Assembly (NCBI GenBank): GCA_964036045.1
Contig: OZ038382.1
Span: 116,718,429 to 116,782,428 of the forward strand
Direction: 5' to 3'
Length of the DNA stretch: 64,000 bases
DNA from: Eutreptiella sp. 'Long Island Sound 2002'
Lineage: Eukaryota > Euglenozoa > Euglenophyceae > Eutreptiales > Eutreptiaceae
Position 1 is the first letter of the stretch; each line of letters begins with the position of its first letter. Of this stretch, positions 1-10,896 are shown piece by piece. Under the pieces are notes generated by a model, which searched no databases, was not told the DNA's origin, and worked only from the letters and a program-made list of their open reading frames with translations. A program made the position numbers and the translations under genes.

Positions 1-383
1 GTGAGGGAAACTATAGATATTTTAAAGTAGATGTGGAAACCAAGGAAAGGCCAAGAAAAAATCCGTTTTTCGTGAAAATGCGACAGTGGTGGCCACCACA
101 GCACAAGGGGGGAGTAAGAAAAAGTGGATTTCCAATGCTTTGAGGCATACTCTAGTTGTATTAGAGATGCACCAAGCACACAGGCATTTGCATCTTAGTA
201 TTGGCCCAACGAAAAGTGGTGATAACACATTTTGATCTATGGAACCAAACACTAAATCAGGTTATGGAGTGGACCCCGTAATCCCTTATCAATGTGAGCC
301 AATTCATCTTTTCCTGAGTCTACTGAGAACTGACATATCCAGGGCAGAGCCTATGAATTTATCTATGTTTTCTCATGAATTCT
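1..383. other. single-copy flank, no gene seen
   Basis: Short open frames on both strands lack coding character. I see no repeat structure or recognisable motif. Confidence 0.4.
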
Positions 384-470
384 TAGCTGTCCTAGTGGTA
401 TGCACCCTAGGGGGCTGGGCACCTCTTTTTGAGAGGTCCTGGGTTCAATTCCCGGTCAGCCTAGCTAAGT
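384..470 (+). repeat. tRNA-derived SINE-like head
   Basis: Bases 388-398 (TGTCCTAGTGG) match the pol III A box TRGYNNAGTGG with one mismatch. Bases 442-452 (GGTTCAATTCC) match the B box exactly, 43 bases downstream, which is normal spacing. The B box sits in a T-arm: stem 439-443 (CTGGG) pairs with 451-455 (CCCGG, one G-T pair) around the seven-base loop 444-450. No full cloverleaf with acceptor stem is evident, so this looks like the tRNA-derived head of a SINE rather than a tRNA gene. The 3' boundary and any target duplication were not resolved. Confidence 0.6.
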
Positions 471-900
471 AGGAAGATCCCATGTGACATGGCAGTGACC
501 TCATCGCCACATGCCCTGCCACCTCAGCACATATGGGACCCAAAACAAAGAGTGCACATCTCCTGAGATGGCACTATGGAGATTGAGTGACCATGGGGCA
601 GTTTTTTAACTCTTTTTCCAAAGCATTTCAGCTATCTTTGTGAATATGCAATCCGATTTGACCTGAGTTGCAGTTTCTGTGAATATTCTATAATCTTTCA
701 CTGTTTACACTGCAGCCCTTAATGCTTTGATCCTGATTCTCTTCTACTTGCTTATCTCTTGCTTGGGCTATCCTGGATTGACTGTATTTCAGCAACTAAA
801 ACATTTTCATCTTCAAAAACAAGCAGCAAGAAACCCTACACCAGCAGCAAGCAGCAGGAGAGGCACAAACACAATGTTGAAATCACTATAAAACTTTCTC
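471..900. other. possible SINE body then single-copy DNA
   Basis: About the first 80 bases may be the body of the SINE-like unit. The rest is single-copy, with no gene or repeat that I can support. Confidence 0.3.
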
Positions 901-1094
901 CACTTGGCTCCTGTTCATCAAAGTGCCCGCTCGGTGCGTTGCTTTGCGTGCGCGGTGTCCTGGGCCACTTGGCTCCTGTTCACCGGTGTGCGCGCTCGGT
1001 GTGTTGCCTGTGTGTGCGGTGTCCTGGGCCACTTGGCTCCTGTCCACCGGTGTGCCCGCTTGGTGCGTTGTTTTGCTTGTGCGATGTCCCGAAT
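901..1094 (+). repeat. 65-bp tandem repeat, three copies
   Basis: Three imperfect copies begin CACTTGGCTCCTG at 901, 966 and 1030, each ending near 'gcggtgtcctgggc'. The period is 64-65 bp. Frames stay open across them on both strands, but 65 is not a multiple of 3 and no protein family is recognisable. Confidence 0.85.
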
Positions 1095-2002
1095 GAATGA
1101 GCAGCAATTTCTCAAAATATTGGTTTCATATGGAGCAATGGTATTATTCTTTATTGGAGTTTGGTTGGGACATCGGGGGAAATTTTATCCATGGAGCTTG
1201 ATCACTTCCAATATGGGTGAAAGACACTTCATGGCTTAACTTCTATTTAAAAGAGGGCTTATCTATTGTATTATACGCCATGAGTTACTGTTTATTATTC
1301 CATTGTTTCTTCTTTGAACAGTATTTGTATTATCGCACAACATGGGTGTTTGCCTTTGCTTTATCAATTGTTTTTGACTAGTCTCATTGAGATTGACCTG
1401 CTCAGTAGTCTGCATTTTTCTTCAACATATGGTCGTTTCAAAGAAAAAGAATATGACTTTCAGACTCAGCATAAAATTCCGCATCTATATTGTGGTCATA
1501 AGACTATTTCATTTTTTGACCATTTTTGCCCCATGAGCGCGCCGCTTTCACTATGGGCGATTCCTACTGAGTTCTGAGGTCATCAGGGAAGTTCCTACTG
1601 AGTTCTGCAGACATGCATTAATCAATTTTTCAGCTACAGAAAATTCCTGGAAGATAGTTAAAGTGATTTTCTATCATTTTTTATCATGGAGAAATCATTT
1701 CTCTTTCGTCTGTTTGACTGTCTTTTCAGGAAGCCTGATTTCTGAGATATACCTTTTTTGCCCTGATCTGAAGTCACTGCTCGCTGTTGCAGAGTGCGAA
1801 CTGAAGTCGCTTTAAGAATCCTGAGTGGTCCTGATGCATACATGCATGCATATGAGCAAACACAAGGCCCAACATCACCCATTGTTTGTCTGTTCATTGT
1901 ACAGGCCCATCAAGTTCTTGATTTATTTTATTGATCCCATTTCTGCTCGTCTTGGAGTCTTGGGCTGGTTTTATTTTCCACCAAAATCTTTGAGTACCTG
2001 AA
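1095..2002. other. AT-richer single-copy DNA
   Basis: No repeat, RNA gene or convincing coding frame is seen. The segment lies upstream of the coding-like fragment that starts at 2003. Confidence 0.4.
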
Positions 2003-2543
2003 ATGGAGCAGGAGCAAACACCGAAGCAAGTGCAACCAGAGGATACTGAGACTATTCAAATAGAGGAACAAGATGAAAAGCGGGAATTTAACAGTGCGCC
2101 TGGATCAAGCCCTCCAAGAAAGACATGGCAGTGACTTTTTCTTACTCCCTGGGCAGTACATTTTTTTTACACTAAAGAGACGATTCGCACATCTGCAATA
2201 CCCCAGACCAGCTGTCCAATTTTCAATGAGAAGATTCGTCAAGTTGTCGCTACAGGTTGGTCAAACACAGCATCAGAATCCACAACAAAGATTTTCTCAG
2301 CAGAACACCAGTCCACATGTCCGAGAGAACGATGATAAGCCTCCTTGTCCGCGGGCTCACTGCATGGTGTAAGAGAGCAAGAACGGCACACCAAATAGTT
2401 GCATCATGATGAATGGTACTCCGAGAGGTCCCCATCGCCAACTCAGTGGATGACATGCCTGAGCCGCCCCGTGTGGTTCTGCTTGAACCCCCAGAGAAAG
2501 ATGCTCCTGTCATTCTCTTCCATCAGGATGTCATTTAAGCAGC
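2003..2543 (+). pseudogene. stop-broken coding fragment, unknown protein
   Basis: I do not recognise the family. From the ATG at 2003 a frame runs to 2335, broken only by one TGA at 2132-2134. It starts MEQEQTPKQVQPEDTETIQ, is acidic and glutamine-rich, then moves to a more ordered stretch containing TKETIRTSAIPQT and VVATGWSN. A second coding-like stretch lies in another frame at 2416-2537 (VLREVPIANSVDDMPEPPRV), ending in TAA. The order and shared amino-acid character suggest one ancestral gene or exon chain with a premature stop and a frameshift or lost intron. It ends just before the GC-rich satellite. An intact gene with introns at these breaks cannot be excluded, but no GT...AG pair fits well. 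Confidence 0.4.
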
Positions 2544-2589
2544 CGATGAAGCAAAGGTTTGAGGGTTTGAGGTTTGAGGTTTGATTTTG

Positions 2590-3520
2590 CGGGTACTAGA
2601 CGCCTTTCGGCCCCGGGGGGCCACCTGGTCGGGCCAGGTGATATCCTCCCCACCGGGTCCTAGTGGGGGGCCCTCCAAGACGCACCTCCTGTCTGGTGGC
2701 GGAGTCCCCCGGGTTCAGAGGGCTCGGAGCCCTGTCCCTCCCCGGCTTCCCCGTTTCGCAACTCCCCGGTCAGTGCATCAATTCGCAGCCGTGGCTGCGG
2801 GCGCTTACCCACTGCGTCGCCCCCCTAATGGGTGGTCGCCCGGGGCGCCGGCGCCGCCGGGCCCGTGCTACTGGCTTGTCGCCAGTGGGACCCCTTGGGC
2901 TGGTGCGGAGGCTGCCTAGCCTAGGGGTTGGGGCGTGGCGCAGTGGGCCACTACTGCCTTGGCGGCTGCAGTGCCCCGTCCGTGTGTGCGCGGCCCTCGC
3001 GGCCGGTTCGGGGGGCTCGGGCTGGTACCTGGTGTTGTGTCTCTCCCGTTTCCACCTTCCCGCCCCGCGTGTCCCGCGCTGCGTGTGGCGGGCCGTCCCG
3101 TCCCGGTGTCCCTTATCCTCGCTCGCTGGTACGCCATTCCACGCGGTCTGTGCGTTCCGCGATCTCGGTCCGGTTGCCCATCTGGTAGTCCCCGCGTGCC
3201 CTTTACGTGTGTGTGCGCTCGCGCTCCCGCGGCGTCCGCTCCCCCCCCCCTGGGTGGTGTGGCCCGCGCACCTCGCGCGGTCCCGGCACTGGGCGCTGTT
3301 AGGGCCGTTCCACGTGGTCCGTGCCCCTCCGCGTGTCGTGCCCCGGTCCCTTGCTGCGTCTGGTGTGCTTCCGGAAGGGCGGTCTGGTCCCGGTTCCCCC
3401 CTACCTGGCTTGGGGCTGTGCGCCCCCCGTTGGGCGGGTTCGTGGCGTATGCCCTGTGGGGGCTGCGTGCCGCGGGGGTGGCGGGGGGCCGTCCCCGGGG
3501 GGGTGGCCTGCCACCGTTGT
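2590..3520. other. GC-rich lead of satellite block
   Basis: This is very GC-rich, with many C and G runs, and no clear internal period. It passes into the ordered repeats at 3521. Long open frames exist on both strands (for example minus 2770-3942) because stop codons are rare at this composition. None has a recognisable domain. Confidence 0.5.
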
Positions 3521-5820
3521 GAGGGGCGTCTGGTGTCAGGCGCTGTCCCTCCCCCGGCCGCCCGTCCTCTGGAGCGGGCAGCCAGGGTTCCGCGACCCGT
3601 GTGTCCCGGGTGCGGTCGGTGCGGGCGTGGGGACCCAGCACCGGCCCCGAGGCGTGCGCCCTTGCGGGCCGGCGTTGCTCGCTGTGGGGGTGGCGGAAGG
3701 GCGTCCCCAGTGGGGGGTGCCTTGCACCATTGTGAGGGGCGTCTGGGGTCAGGCGCTGTCCCTCCCCCGGCCGCCCGTCCTCTGAAGCGGGTAGCCGGGG
3801 TTCCGCGACCCATGTGTCCCGGGTGCGGTCGGTGCGGGCGTGGGGACCCAGCACCGGCACCACAGCGTGCGCCCTTGCGGGCCGGCGTTGCTCGCTGTGG
3901 GGGTGGCGGAAGGGCGTCCCCGGGGGGGGTGCCTTCCACCATTGTGAGGGGCGTCTGAGGTCAGGCGCTGTCCCTCCCCCGACTGCCCGCCCACTGGGCG
4001 GGCTGTTGGGGTCCGCCACCCACGTGCTGTGGGCGCGGGTGTTTGGGTGTGGGGGCCCAACACTGTCCCCTTGGCCTGCATGCCCTGTCGGGGCTGCGTG
4101 CCGCGGGGGTGGTGGGGGGCCGTCCCCGGGGGGGGGTGGCCTTCCACCGTTGTGAGGGGCGTCTGGTGTCAGGCGCTGTCCCTCCCCCGGCCGCCCGTCC
4201 TCTGGGGCGGGCAGCCAGGGTTCCCCGACCCGTGTGTCCCGGGTGCGGTCGGTGCGGGCGTGGGGACCCAGCAGCGGCCTCACAGCGTGCGCCCTTGCGG
4301 GCCGGCGTTGCTCGCTGTGGGGGTGGCGGAGGGCGTCCCCCGGGGGGGTGCCTTCCACCGTTGTGAGGGGCGTCTGAGGACAGGCGCTGTCCCTCCCCCG
4401 ACTGTCCGTCCACTGGGCGGGCTGTTGGGTTCCGCCACCCATGTGCTGTGGGCGCGGGTGTGTGGGTGTGGGGGCCCATCACTGTCCTCTTTGCCTGCAT
4501 GCCCTGTGGGGGCTGCGTGCCGCGGGGGTGGTAGGGGGCCGTCCCCGGGGGGGGTGGCCTGCCACAGTTGTGAGGGGCGTCTGGTGTCAGGCGCTGTCCC
4601 TCCCCCGGCCGCCCGTCCTCTGGAGCGGGCAGCCCGGGTTCCGCGACCCCTGGGTCCCCGGTGCGGTCGGTGCGGGCGTGGGGACCCAGCACCGGCCCCA
4701 CAGCGTGCGCCCTTGCGGGCCGGCGTTGCTTGCTGTGGGGATGGCGGAAGGGTGTCCCCGGGGGGGGTGCCTTCCACCATTGTGAGGGGCGTCTGAGGTC
4801 AGGCGCTGCCCCTCCCCCGACTGCCCGCCCACTGGGCCGGCTGTTGGGGTCCGCCACCCACATGCTGTTGGCGCGGGTGTGTGGGTGTGGGGGCCCAACA
4901 CTGTCCCCTTGGCCTGCATGCCCTGTGGGGGCTGCGTGCCGCGGGGCTGGCGAGGGGCCGTCCCCGGGGGGGGTGGCCTGCCACCGTTGTGAGGGGCATC
5001 TGGTGTCAGGCGCTGTCCCTCCCCCGGCCGCCCGTCCTCTGGAGCGAGCAGCCAGGGTTCCGCGCCCCGTGTGTCCCGGGTGCGGTCGGTGCGGGCGTGG
5101 GGACCCAGCACCAGCCCCACAGCGTGCGCCCTTGCGGGCCGGCGTTGCTCGCTGTGGGGGTGGCGGGAGGGCGTTCCGGGGGGGGGGTACCTTCCACCAT
5201 TGTGAGCGGCGTCTGAGTTCAGGCGCTGTCCCTCCCTCGACCGCCCGCCCGCTGGGCAGGCTGTTGGGGTCCACCACCCACGTGCTGTGGGCGCGGGTGT
5301 GTGGCTGTGGGGGCCCAACACTGTCCTCTTGGCCTGCATGCCCTGTGGGGCCTGCGTGCCGCGGGGGTGGTGGGAGGCCGTCCCCGGGGGGGTTGGCCTG
5401 CCACCGTTGCGAGGGGCGTCTGGTGTCAGGCGCCGTCCCTCCCCCGACCGCCCGTCCTCTGGAGCGGGCAGCCAGGGTTCCGCGACCCGTGTGTCCCGGG
5501 TGCGGTCGGTGTGGGCGTGGGGACCCAGCACCAGCCCCACGGCGCGCGCCCTTTCGGGCCGGCGTTGCGTGCCGTGGGGATGGCGGTAGGGCGTCCCCGG
5601 GAAGGGGTGCCGTCCACCGTTGTGAGGGGCTTCTGGGGTCAGGCGCTCCCCCTCCCCCGGCTGCCCGCCCTCTGGGCGGACTGCCAGGGCTCGCTGGCCA
5701 CGTGCTGTGGGCGCGGATGTGGGTGTGTGCCCCACTACCCACTGGCTGTGGGTGTGGGGGAGGCGGGCGTGGGGACCCATCACCAACCCCACAGCGCGCG
5801 GTCTTGAGTGCTCTGGGGGC
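3521..5820 (+). repeat. ~210-bp GC satellite in ~419-bp dimers
   Basis: Units open with GAGGGGCGTCTG. Type A continues 'gtgtcaggcgctgtcc' and type B 'aggtcaggcgctgtcc'. Type A anchors lie at 3521, 4154, 4572, 4991 and 5411, and type B anchors lie between them near 3950, 4365, 4786 and 5205. From about 3950 on, A and B alternate with a dimer period of 418-420 bp. The first stretch holds an extra A-like unit (near 3737), so A-to-A there is 633 bp. Each unit carries a G run of 6-9 next to 'gtgcc' or 'gtggcc'. The near-210-bp unit is about 70 codons, so reading frames stay open across units (for example minus 3961-6021, minus 2916-4442). I read these as compositional, not genes. Confidence 0.85.
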
Positions 5821-6400
5821 GGCATGAGGGTGCCCGGGGGGGGCGCCTCTTGCCTGGGTGTGGGGCGTCCGGGAACGGGCGCTCTCCCACCCCCGACCTC
5901 TCGTCCGTTCGGGGGTGCGGCCGGGGCCCACTACCCACTGGCTGTGGGTGCGGGGGGTGCGGGCGTGGGGACCCGTCACCAACCCCACAGCGCGCGCTCT
6001 TGCGTGCTGTGGGGGCGGCATGAGGGTGCCCGGGGGGGGCGCCTCTTGCCTGGGTGTGGGGCGTCTGGGGACGGGCGCTCTCCCAGCCCCGACCTCTTGT
6101 CCGTTCGGGCGTGCGGCCGGGGCCCACTACCCACTGGCTGTGGCTGCGGGGGCTGCGGGCGTGGGGACCCGTCACCAACCCCACAGCGCGCGCCCTTGCG
6201 CGCTGTGGGGGCGGCATGAGGGTGCCCGGGGGGGGCGCCTCTTGCCTTGGTGTGGGCCGTCCGGGGTCGGGCGCTCTCCCACCCCCGACCACCCGTCCTC
6301 TCGGGCGTGCGGCCGGGGCCCGCTTCCCACTGGCCGTGGGTGCGGTGTGCGGGCGTGGGGGCCCGGCTGTCCTTGGCCGATGGAGCAAAGGATCATGAAG
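5821..6400 (+). repeat. 196-bp GC satellite, about three copies
   Basis: The anchor GGCATGAGGGTGCCCGGGG occurs at 5821, 6017 and 6213, so the period is 196 bp. Each unit contains 'cactacccactggctgtgg' or a variant and 'ggggacccgtcaccaacccc', which also echoes the upstream 210-bp family. This looks like a diverged branch at the array edge. Confidence 0.85.
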
Positions 6401-6410
6401 TAGAAGTCTA

Positions 6411-7038
6411 GGCCCCCGGAGCACCTTAAGCCCTGCGCGCCTGAAGCCCCTGCAGCACGTGCAGCCCCTGCAACACCGCAAAGGGGACCTGTGGCCACTT
6501 TGCGCTCCAGGAACTAGGGGCGTGCAGGACAAGCAGCTGATAGTGAGCTGAGGTCTGTCCAACGCAATGCCCAGCTGCAGGAATCTGATGACTCTTACAA
6601 CAGCGATCCCTTCGCAGACCTTTTTGCGTAGCTTGACGTTAACTAATCCGGGGCGCAAGTCACCTGCTTTGGTAATTTAATCTCTGCCATGGTTGACGAT
6701 GCCACACTGTAAGTAGACGCGTCACCCATGCTCGGAGCTTTCAATGAATCTAGTTCTACAAATTTTTGTGCTCCCCAAGCAGGCCTCCCAGCATTCCACC
6801 TATGTTGGCCTTCGAGATGGGACTAACTGCCTGATCTGGAACCTAGAATCCGGTAGCCAAGGAAGCGGACAGAAGTAGAACTTTGATGGACTGTTTAGCA
6901 ATGTCACTTTGTTGAAAGCCTTTGTCCAGATCAACAGAATAATTTCTGAAGTGGAACATGATGCACTCAAGGCAGTGTACAACAGCCATTGCTATCAAGA
7001 AATTTGCATATGTTACCATAAAGCCGCTCTCTTTTAAG
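6411..7038 (+). pseudogene. decayed coding-like fragments
   Basis: Two plus-strand stretches read like coding sequence but carry stops. One ends at about 6634 and contains ELRSVQRNAQLQESDD; an in-frame TAG precedes it near 6517. The other runs from about 6717 to 7038, with one in-frame TAG near 6878, and contains STYVGLRDGTNCLIWNLESG before the stop and INRIISEVEHDALKAVYN after it. No family is recognised. The stretch could be exons of one gene or a decayed transposon ORF. Confidence 0.3.
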
Positions 7039-7960
7039 GCTTTGGATTGAAACACGACAGTAATTCTACGTCCCTATTTCCTCTTTCCTTAAGAATTGAT
7101 CGTAAAGACCTTTGTTGTGTATATGAAAACTAGTTTGAGCTACAAAATGGTCTGCTAAAAGAGCTTGCTGTCTGCATTTTTCACATCTTAGCATCGACCG
7201 AAGGATGGGTAGTGCCCTAGCTTTTTTCTTCGGCAGTAGCCCTGACGACGATATGGGTCATTGTTCCCTACCAAAAAGGCGGGGGACTGCTACCAAGTGG
7301 GATCATAAAGACTCCCAATCGGCACTGAAGTGGGCATGTTTTGTAAAACTTAGTACTCAATGAAGTAAGACTTAATGAAATTTGTAAAACGTGGTAACAC
7401 TTGGTAAATTTCGAGACAAAAAGTGTTTTAAGAAAATTTACGAAGTTTTACGTCGGTCAACTAAGCCCCCCTCCCCTTCGCAGCTGCCGTTTTAAGCAAA
7501 GTAGTGAACACTTCAATGCTGGGAGGTACTTTTGTTTGAAAGCACAATGCATCCGATTCAATTCTTGGCCACTTGTGTTACTGACGCCCCACCAAAGGCC
7601 AAACCATCATGCACACCAATTACTTGGCACTCGACCAGCATAGCAAAATATAATTGGGGTTGGGCAGCACAAACAAAATCAGGCTCAAGAAAAGAGTGTG
7701 GACAAGACCATGGCCAACATCTATTGGAACTACTTACAAGTAGTTAGAAGAGGCACCCTTGAAATCACGTCGGCCTTGGTATGTGCATGGCGCGGTTTGC
7801 CTCGTACTTTGGGATTACTCAGCGCACGTCCCAAACAGAGCCGGTTTCACCTCTCCTTGCAGCTGGGTGCAAAATGCTTGGTGAGTTGTCAGTTGACTGT
7901 CGTCATTTTTAAGGGTTTGTAGAGGCACTACATAGCACTTTGCGACAGATTCAGACACCA
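7039..7960 (+). other. single-copy DNA with weak coding fragments
   Basis: Plus-strand frames at 7532-7747 and 7698-7922 have modest coding character (for example DKTMANIYWNYLQ). The bases around 7672-7722 resemble a pair of sequences at 26353-26470 (shared core 'aaaatcaggctcaag' followed by 'ccatggccaac'), so this may be part of a dispersed element. Confidence 0.25.
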
Positions 7961-7967
7961 CGACGGG

Positions 7968-8105
7968 TTCTAATAGCAGAAGCAGCAACAACAATCGGCA
8001 CATTGGGACGGGTATCCACAGCATCAGCAGCAGCAAAAACAGCAGAAGTTACAGGGAAAACAAGAGCAAGAGCAACAAGGTTTGCCGTCTAGAATTTTGC
8101 GGAGC
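7968..8105 (+). repeat. CAG/CAA-rich low-complexity run
   Basis: Irregular CAG and CAA triplets would encode a glutamine-rich stretch on the plus strand; on the minus strand the same bases give a cysteine/leucine-rich C-terminus. The strand used, if any, is unclear. Confidence 0.5.
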
Positions 8106-8690
8106 CCAACACAAATATCCGATTGACACAAGATGCACACATGAGAAGAACAATGAAGAATCTTACATTCTTGGCAGGCCGTGTGAAGTGTGCCAGCATA
8201 AAGAAGGAGTGTGTCAACGGGTCCGAAACATTGAGGCTCAGGGTACACCCGAGCCCCCCTTGGATGCACTGCTGGGGTCCTTGGGGTGGAGGCCAACTTT
8301 GAACAATGAAAAGACACTGTAGCCTCAGTAATTTTATGCAACACCCAGAGTCGATCTGGTGGCACGTGCAAAATCCACTTGACAAGGCGCTGAGGGGAAG
8401 CACAATACAACGTCAAAAGACATACCGCATGGTAGCTGACACCATGAAGCTGTGCGACAAATGTGAAATGTAGGGTTGCAATTTCAAATGCAAAAGCACC
8501 GGGAGCATCCAAAAGTCTTTTGCGACTTCTTCCGTCGCTTTGATTGAACACCTTCTGGCTCGGCAATCAAATCCATAATACCCAATTCCTCTTGGTTTGC
8601 CCCAACAATGCGTGGCCGGTTACGCATTGGGTCAAACTTAAAATGAAGGTATTCGCGAGTTCGGGCTACAAGCAACAAGCGGACCACCAG
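8024..8690 (-). pseudogene. minus-strand coding-like fragments, unknown
   Basis: Two overlapping minus frames look coding in part. The frame at 8687-8484 contains EYLHFKFDPMRNRPRIVGAN and a basic RRKKS patch. The frame at 8566-8024 contains LHGVSYHAVCLLTLY and RLVKWILHVPPDRLW and ends in cysteine-rich low complexity. They would join only by a frameshift or a small intron near 8520. I do not recognise the product. The adjacent 8700-9000 region has a weaker minus-strand fragment. Confidence 0.25.
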
Positions 8691-9026
8691 TTGCTAATTG
8701 CTCATGTTATTAAATTGCACTAGAACCAGGGATGGTGCAAAAAACATATCTATGGAGGACACTTGCAAAGCACGCTCTGCTCACAATCTAAGCAGCTATT
8801 TGCGCCATTGTGCACTACACATGGGGCATTCCACAAAGAGTCACGGACAACCCACGCCACGCCCATTGTGTCTTGTTCCGCAATGGGAGCGGTTTGGCAA
8901 CCAGCCAGTAACACGCCGTAATTTGAGCATAACCTATGACATAGGTCTCAGTGAAGAGGTCCCTGAACGGGCGTGTCTCTAACTGAAATTGTTGTTGCAC
9001 CAGACCTCGAATTGTGACATGTAGTG
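8691..9026. other. single-copy DNA between fragments and R1 satellite
   Basis: Open frames exist on both strands (plus 8698-8982, minus 9000-8815). The minus frame has some coding character. Nothing is recognisable. Confidence 0.25.
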
Positions 9027-9310
9027 GCTCCCCCAGGCGGCAAGGGTTATGTAGCCACCTTGCTCACTTTCGGGCCACCTGTGCTTCTATTCTCCGGTCT
9101 GAAGCAGTGGGGATCACTCTAGCAGCAGGGGTCGTGAAGCCTCTTTGCCCACTTGTGTGGCACCTCTGATTTTGCGCCCTGCTCTGAAGCGCTTGGGACC
9201 TCCCAAGCGGCAGTGGTTATGTAGCCACCCTGCCTACTTGTGGGCCACCTCCGATTTTGCCCTCCGCTCCGAAGCGGTGGGGACCCCCAGGCGGAAGGGG
9301 TTATGTAGCT
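9027..9310 (-). repeat. R1 satellite, inverted units
   Basis: About three to four units of the ~85-bp R1 satellite lie in reverse orientation relative to the array that follows. They read 'ttatgtagccacc' and 'cttgtgggccacct', the complements of 'ggtggctacataa' and 'aggtggcccacaag' downstream. Orientation switches across 9311-9465. Confidence 0.85.
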
Positions 9311-9465
9311 GTATGTATGTATGTGGTGATCACCCAACCATTCTTACTGGGTGCCTTATTGCACAACAAACCCTAGCTCATGTGTGCAAAGCAATCAGTG
9401 ATAGCCCAGGTTGGTTTCTCCCATCTATATCACAGGTAGAGGCAGTGCTTGGCAACGATTGGAGC
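9311..9465. other. spacer at R1 orientation switch
   Basis: About 155 bp of non-R1 sequence, starting with three TGTA-type units (gtatgtatgtatgt), separates R1 units pointing in opposite directions. Confidence 0.6.
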
Positions 9466-10896
9466 GATCTGCTTCGAATCAGGGGGCAAAATCAAAGAAG
9501 GCCCGCAAATGGGCAAGGTGGCTACATAACCACTGCCGCCAGAGGGCTCTGCACCGCTTCACAGTGCGGGACAGAATCACAGGTGGCCCACAAGTGGGCA
9601 AGGTGGCTACATAACACCTGCCGCCTGGGGGGTCCCCACCGCTTCAGAGCGGAAAACAGAATCAGAGGTGGCTCTCAAGTGAGCAAGGTGGCTACACAAC
9701 CCTTGCCGCTTGGGGCTCGGCACCGCTTCAGAGCGTTGGGAGGAGCCAAAAGTGGCGCATAAATGGGCAAGGTGGCTAGGTGACTCCTGCCGCTGGAAGG
9801 GTCCGCACCGCTTTAGAGCAGGAAACGGAATCAGAGGCGGCCTACAAGTGCGCAAGGTGGCTACATAACCCGTGCCGCCGTGGAGGTCACTACTGCTCAA
9901 GAGGGGGGGTCAGAATCAAAGGTGGCCCACAAGTGGGTAGGATGGCTACATAACACCTGCCGCTTGGGAGGTCTCCGCCGCTTTAGAGAGGGGCGCAGAA
10001 ACAGAGGTGGCCCACAAGTGGGCAAAGTGTTTACATAACCCCTGCCGCCTGAGTCCCCACCGCTTCAGAGCGAGGGGCAAAATCAGAGGCGGCCCAGAAC
10101 TGGACATGGTGGCTACATGACCACTACCAACTTGGAGATCCCCATCGCTTCGGAGCGGAGGGCATTATAAGAGGCGGCCCACAAATGGGCAAAGTGGCTA
10201 CGTAACCCCTGCCGCCGGAGGGATCCGCAGCATTCAGATCGGGGGGCAGAATCAGAGGTGGCCCAGCACTGGGCAAGGTTGCTACATAACCCTTGCCGCC
10301 GGAGGGGGTTCCACCGCTTTAGAGGGGAGAACAGAATCAGAGGTGGCCCAGAGGTGGGCAAGGTGGCTACATGACCCTTGCCGCCTGTGGGGTATCTACC
10401 GCTTATCGGGGAACAGAATCAGAGGTGGTCCACAAGTGGGTAGGGTGGCTACATTACCCCTACCGCCGGAGGGGTCCCCACCGGCTCAGACCGGAGAACA
10501 GAATCCGGTTGCGCACAAGTGGGCAAGGTGGCTACATAACCTCTGCCGCCTCGGGGTTGCCCACCGCTTCACAGCTGAGGGCAGAACCAGAGGCGGCCCA
10601 CAAATGGGCAAACCGGCTACATAACCCCTGCCGCCGGAGGGGTCGGCACCGCTTTAGAGAGGGGAACAGAATCACAGGTGGCCCATAAGTGGGCAAGGCA
10701 GCTGCATAACCCATGCCGCTAGAGGGAACCCTACCGCATAGCAGCCAACAAAATCAGACGTGGCCCACAAGTGGGCCAAGTGGCTACATAACCCTTCCCG
10801 CTGGAGGGGTTCTGACCGCTTCAGACCAAACACAACAATTAGAGGTGGCCCACAAGTGCGCAAGGTGGCTGCATAATCCCTACCGCCGGAGGGGTC
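9466..10896 (+). repeat. R1 satellite, ~84-bp units, ~17 copies
   Basis: The anchor 'ggtggctacataac' or close variants recurs every 83-89 bp (for example near 10278, 10362, 10446, 10530, 10613, 10696, 10780, 10863). Each unit holds two small palindromes, GCCCACAAGTGGGC and CCGCTTCAGAGCGG. The array stops at 10896 within a unit (ggaggggtc) and resumes in register at 24718 (tccccaccg), which shows that the intervening 13.8 kb is an insertion. Confidence 0.9.

Noticed and set aside
3961-6021. 686-codon open frame on the minus strand (also 508 codons at 4442-2916, 431 codons at 2663-3958)
   Set aside because: Entirely within the GC-rich satellite. Both strands and several phases are open, the near-210-bp unit preserves frame, and there is no domain.
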